A DNA stretch of 7,611 nt from Gammaproteobacteria bacterium. Lineage in GTDB: Bacteria > Pseudomonadota > Gammaproteobacteria > Steroidobacterales > Steroidobacteraceae. Numbering within the stretch: the stretch's first letter is position 1; every line of letters starts with the position of its first letter. Location: positions 1-7,611 of the forward strand of contig JASHUC010000248.1 of the NCBI GenBank assembly GCA_030040235.1, given 5' to 3'. Of this stretch, positions 6,150-7,611 are shown one piece after another. Made by a program: the position numbers and the translations under genes. A model generated the notes under the pieces. It did not search any database. It had not been told where the DNA came from and was given only the letters and a program-made list of their open reading frames with translations.

Positions 6150-6395
6150 GTGAGTGCTATCGTTCTTAGGATCCTCTGCGAGTGGGACGATGAGGCCAAC
6201 GTATGGTAGGTCGCCGAGTCCGACGTGCCCGGACTCAGCGCAGAGGCGCCCACTGTAGAGGCCATGAACGCGCTGCTGCGCGTTCGTATCCCCGAGCTTC
6301 TCGAACTGAACCGGCCTGATCTCTGTCACCGCGGTGAGCCGGTTCCCCTCGAAATACTCATCCAGCAAAGGCAGCGGCTGCGCTTAGCCTGCTAA
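6150..6395 (+). pseudogene. DUF1902-family antitoxin-like gene with in-frame amber stop
   Basis: The frame from the GTG at 6150 (GAAGGGG at 6138-6144 is a good ribosome binding site) reads I-L-C-E-W-D-D-E-A-N-V-W, then TAG (6207-6209), then V-A-E-S-D-V-P-G-L-S-A-E-A, L-L-R-V-R-I-P-E-L-L-E-L-N and V-P-L-E-I-L, to a TAA at 6393-6395. This is the layout of short DUF1902 proteins, which are usually encoded just before a HicA-type toxin. The stop replaces one residue; tyrosine is common in V-W-Y-V-type motifs, so TAC or TAT to TAG is the likely change. Everything else is in frame over 81 codons. Without suppression only 19 residues are made, so I call it a pseudogene. It lies 10 bases before the damaged HicA gene, as one former operon. 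Confidence 0.8.
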
Positions 6396-6405
6396 CCCAG
6401 CCGCG

Positions 6406-6599
6406 ATGGCGGGTTAACGGGGGACGTCAAAAAGCTGCTCAAGGCGGCCAAGTGCTCTCTGGTACGCCAAGGGAAGGGCGATCACGAAATCTGGTATAGC
6501 CCCATCACGAAGCTCAACTTCACCGTTGACGCCAACATCAAGTCGCGTCACACCGCGAACGCGGTGCTCAAGCAAGCCGGGTTGCCGAAAGCGTTCTGA
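6406..6599 (+). pseudogene. HicA-family toxin, frameshifted at codon 4
   Basis: The body, from 6423, reads D-V-K-K-L-L-K-A-A-K-C, V-R-Q-G-K-G-D-H-E-I-W-Y-S-P, L-N-F-T-V-D, I-K-S-R-H-T-A-N-A-V-L-K-Q-A-G-L to a TGA at 6597-6599. This is the full short HicA (YcfA) fold of about 60 residues, with the conserved catalytic histidine in G-D-H-E-I-W. HicA proteins are small mRNA-cleaving toxins. The expected start is the ATG at 6406 (M-A-G), but one base is missing around 6415-6416: the ATG frame hits TAA at once, and the HicA frame has no ATG, GTG or TTG before its core. It is thus a dead toxin next to a dead antitoxin-like gene. Loss of the toxin start would make loss of the partner harmless. Confidence 0.82.
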
Positions 6600-6629
6600 A
6601 GCGCAGCCGGGCCGCCGCGTCCCTTGTCA

Positions 6630-7085
6630 CTAAGCGGACGGCAAAATGATCTTCAAGCCCGCTGCCTTCGCTAACTGCTGCTGTCGGATATCGAACGTCG
6701 CAAAGTACTTGAATTCGAGCTCCACGGCGCTTGCGACATGCACGATGTCCAAGGATCGGCAGCCGATCGACCGAGTGTGTTTGCGGCTCAGCTCGCCAGC
6801 TCTTTTCAGAGTGGCGCGCCACAGAACGTCCCCCTGTTTATACCGTCCCTGGGCAAAGTCGTCGTCGAGGGCCGCCATTGCCGCGTCGTGGATGTTGTCG
6901 GTGATGATTCCGCGATATGCGGCGAGACCGATACCGTTGGTCAATTCGACGCGGCCATGATGCGTGATGAGAAGAGGATCGCCGATCTTCTTCCGCCAGT
7001 CGGCCATTGCACGCGATTCGGGCTCTTTCAGATAGAGCTTCAGGAGCGCGCTTGGGTCGACGTAGATCGAATTAGCGCTCGCCAC
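6630..7085 (-). CDS. vapC: VapC-type PIN-domain ribonuclease toxin
   Basis: A 151-residue PIN-domain protein. The metal-binding acidic residues are in place: Asp10 in I-Y-V-D-P-S-A-L-L-K-L-Y, Glu47 in R-V-E-L-T-N, Asp113 in R-S-L-D-I-V-H-V-A-S-A, and Asp132 in F-A-T-F-D-I-R-Q-Q-Q-L-A-K-A-A-G-L. Proteins of this class are endoribonucleases that cut tRNA or rRNA when not held by their antitoxin. The GTG start at 7085 lies inside the 3' end of the antitoxin gene (14-base overlap), so translation is coupled. Length is slightly above the usual 130-145. It is convergent with the broken HicA gene, with 30 bases between the stops. It appears intact. Confidence 0.9.
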   Translation of the reverse strand: MASANSIYVDPSALLKLYLKEPESRAMADWRKKIGDPLLITHHGRVELTNGIGLAAYRGIITDNIHDAAMAALDDDFAQGRYKQGDVLWRATLKRAGELSRKHTRSIGCRSLDIVHVASAVELEFKYFATFDIRQQQLAKAAGLKIILPSA

Positions 7086-7317
7086 GGTTCTCGTCGTGCA
7101 GGGCGCGGGCTTGCGCCTTGGTCATGGCACGAGGCTGATACGAATTGAGTCGCGCCCAATAATCGACCGGAGGCGGCGCCGCGGCGCTGTCCGGTGTGTA
7201 GAGGGTCAAACGGTATCGGGGCTTGCCCTTTTCGGTCAGGATGACTTCCCCGTGTGATTCGACCAGCTTCCTGACCTTGGGGAAGCGGTTACGCAGGTCG
7301 CGAATGGAGGTGCCCAT
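7072..7317 (-). CDS. Phd/YefM-like antitoxin paired with VapC
   Basis: An 81-residue protein from the ATG at 7317-7315. The N-terminal half (S-I-R-D-L-R-N-R-F-P-K-V-R-K-L-V, then V-I-L-T-E-K-G-K-P-R-Y-R-L) is the DNA-binding Phd/YefM fold, which represses its own promoter. The C-terminal half (D-Y-W-A-R-L, then M-T-K-A-Q-A-R-A-L-H-D-E-N) is the flexible toxin-neutralising tail. The frame is open for 50 more codons upstream, but those cross a promoter-like region and a tRNA fragment and do not fit the family, so I reject the longer start. There is no Shine-Dalgarno sequence before the ATG; the proposed -10 nearby would give a nearly leaderless message. It is first in an operon with the VapC toxin. 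Confidence 0.85.
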   Translation of the reverse strand: MGTSIRDLRNRFPKVRKLVESHGEVILTEKGKPRYRLTLYTPDSAAAPPPVDYWARLNSYQPRAMTKAQARALHDENRGER

Positions 7318-7318
7318 A

Positions 7319-7338
7319 GTGAGACAAAAGTGTATCAC
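7319..7338 (-). promoter_or_regulatory. Operator-like inverted repeat and possible -10 of the vapBC operon
   Basis: GTGAGAC and GTATCAC are separated by six bases and are inverted at six of seven positions. They lie directly upstream of the antitoxin ATG. The minus-strand sequence TGATACACT (7337-7329) within it resembles an extended -10. A second inverted repeat, GGAGG-C-CCTCC, lies at 7348-7358. Antitoxins of this family repress from such sites. No good -35 is visible. Confidence 0.45.
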
Positions 7339-7437
7339 GAGTCGTTTGGAGGCCCTCCGATTGTGTCGCAGAATGCCGATCTGGCCGGCGTTTTCGGGCC
7401 GGCTATCGGACGGGAGCCGCGGCCAATAAAGAATTCT

Positions 7438-7489
7438 TGGTGCCCGGGGCCGGGCTCGAACCGGCACGGGGTTTCCCCCAAGGGATTTT
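7438..7489 (-). pseudogene. 3' fragment of tRNA-Leu (attachment-site scar)
   Basis: On the minus strand, 52 bases correspond to a tRNA-Leu from the anticodon loop to the end. AAAATCCC is the 3' anticodon loop and stem, then comes a long class II variable arm GGGGGAAACCCC, a T-arm with GGTTCGAGCC, and an acceptor strand ending CCCGGGCACCA. No 5' half (acceptor, D-arm or 5' anticodon stem) lies upstream on that strand. A break inside the anticodon loop is typical of tyrosine-recombinase integration in tRNA genes. The loop remnant fits Leu anticodons ending in AA. By polarity, the element would lie at coordinates above 7489, with the older flank below 7438. Confidence 0.75.
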
Positions 7490-7611
7490 CGTACCCGCTA
7501 CAGCTTTCGCTGCTGCACGGACCGTGCATTTGGGGTCTGGACTTTATCTTTGCCCTGCCGCGCTCAAAGCGCGCGGTTTAGGCAGGGGCCGTCAAGTCTC
7601 TACACTTTCCC
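7490..7611. other. Probable edge of an integrated element, with palindromes
   Basis: No gene is visible in these last 122 bases. TGCACGG-A-CCGTGCA at 7514-7528 is a perfect 15-bp inverted repeat, and CCGCGCT-CAA-AGCGCGcGG at 7558-7576 is a near-perfect hairpin without a T-run. Their closeness to the tRNA break suggests recombinase or regulator binding sites, but this is inference. Confidence 0.4.

Noticed and set aside
6033..6368. Minus-strand open frame of 111 codons
   Set aside because: Antisense to the DUF1902 pseudogene, which explains the coding signal on the plus strand.
7318..7467. N-terminal extension of the antitoxin by 50 codons
   Set aside because: Not like the Phd/YefM family, and it overlaps the operator-like repeat and the tRNA fragment.
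7330..7581. Plus-strand open frame of 83 codons at the right edge
   Set aside because: It reads through the antisense of the tRNA-Leu fragment; such frames are frequent annotation artefacts.
1..7611. CRISPR array or tandem repeat cluster
   Set aside because: Scanning by eye found no regularly spaced direct repeats.

Overview
The window looks like GC-rich proteobacterial DNA. I infer a gammaproteobacterium of the Xanthomonadales/Steroidobacter type from the codon style, the frequent GTG starts and the kinds of secreted proteins present; no marker gene proves this. It has three parts: an intact sigma-factor operon on the left, a rearranged insertion sequence in the middle, and decayed or accreted toxin-antitoxin DNA ending at a tRNA-Leu fragment on the right.

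Region 1 (1-4438). The 5' end of a small membrane-protein gene leaves the window on the minus strand (1-81). Divergent from it is a tightly packed five-gene plus-strand operon: an ECF sigma factor (345-1028), a short single-pass membrane protein placed like an anti-sigma factor (1025-1348), a secreted protein with a carbohydrate-binding-like N-terminal domain (1335-2417), a secreted protein with two retropepsin-like aspartic protease domains in one chain (2414-3442), and a secreted conserved protein of unknown function with a TonB-box-like segment after its signal peptide (3458-4438). Junctions are ATGA, a 14-base overlap, GTGA, and a 15-base gap with a strong ribosome binding site. The genes are therefore almost certainly co-transcribed and probably form one envelope-directed regulon. 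The cargo of a sigma/anti-sigma pair plus a tandem retropepsin is the best candidate here for an undescribed system.

Region 2 (4565-5854). An IS256-family element is bounded by imperfect inverted repeats (4573-4606 and 5814-5846) and an exact 8-bp direct repeat, ACGCGATT, as expected for a target-site duplication. Inside it, only the frameshifted N-terminal half of the transposase remains. The catalytic C-terminal half is missing, and its place is taken by an intact gene for a small secreted protein (5311-5748). It therefore looks like a non-autonomous IS carrying a passenger gene.

Region 3 (5855-7611). A DUF1902/HicA-type toxin-antitoxin pair is present, but both genes are broken: an in-frame TAG in the first and a one-base deletion near the start of the second. 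Converging on it is an apparently intact Phd/VapB-VapC pair on the minus strand, with an operator-like inverted repeat next to the start codon. At 7438-7489 lies the 3' part of a tRNA-Leu (anticodon loop to CCA, minus strand), the typical scar of tyrosine-recombinase integration. Its polarity implies an integrated element extending rightwards out of the window.
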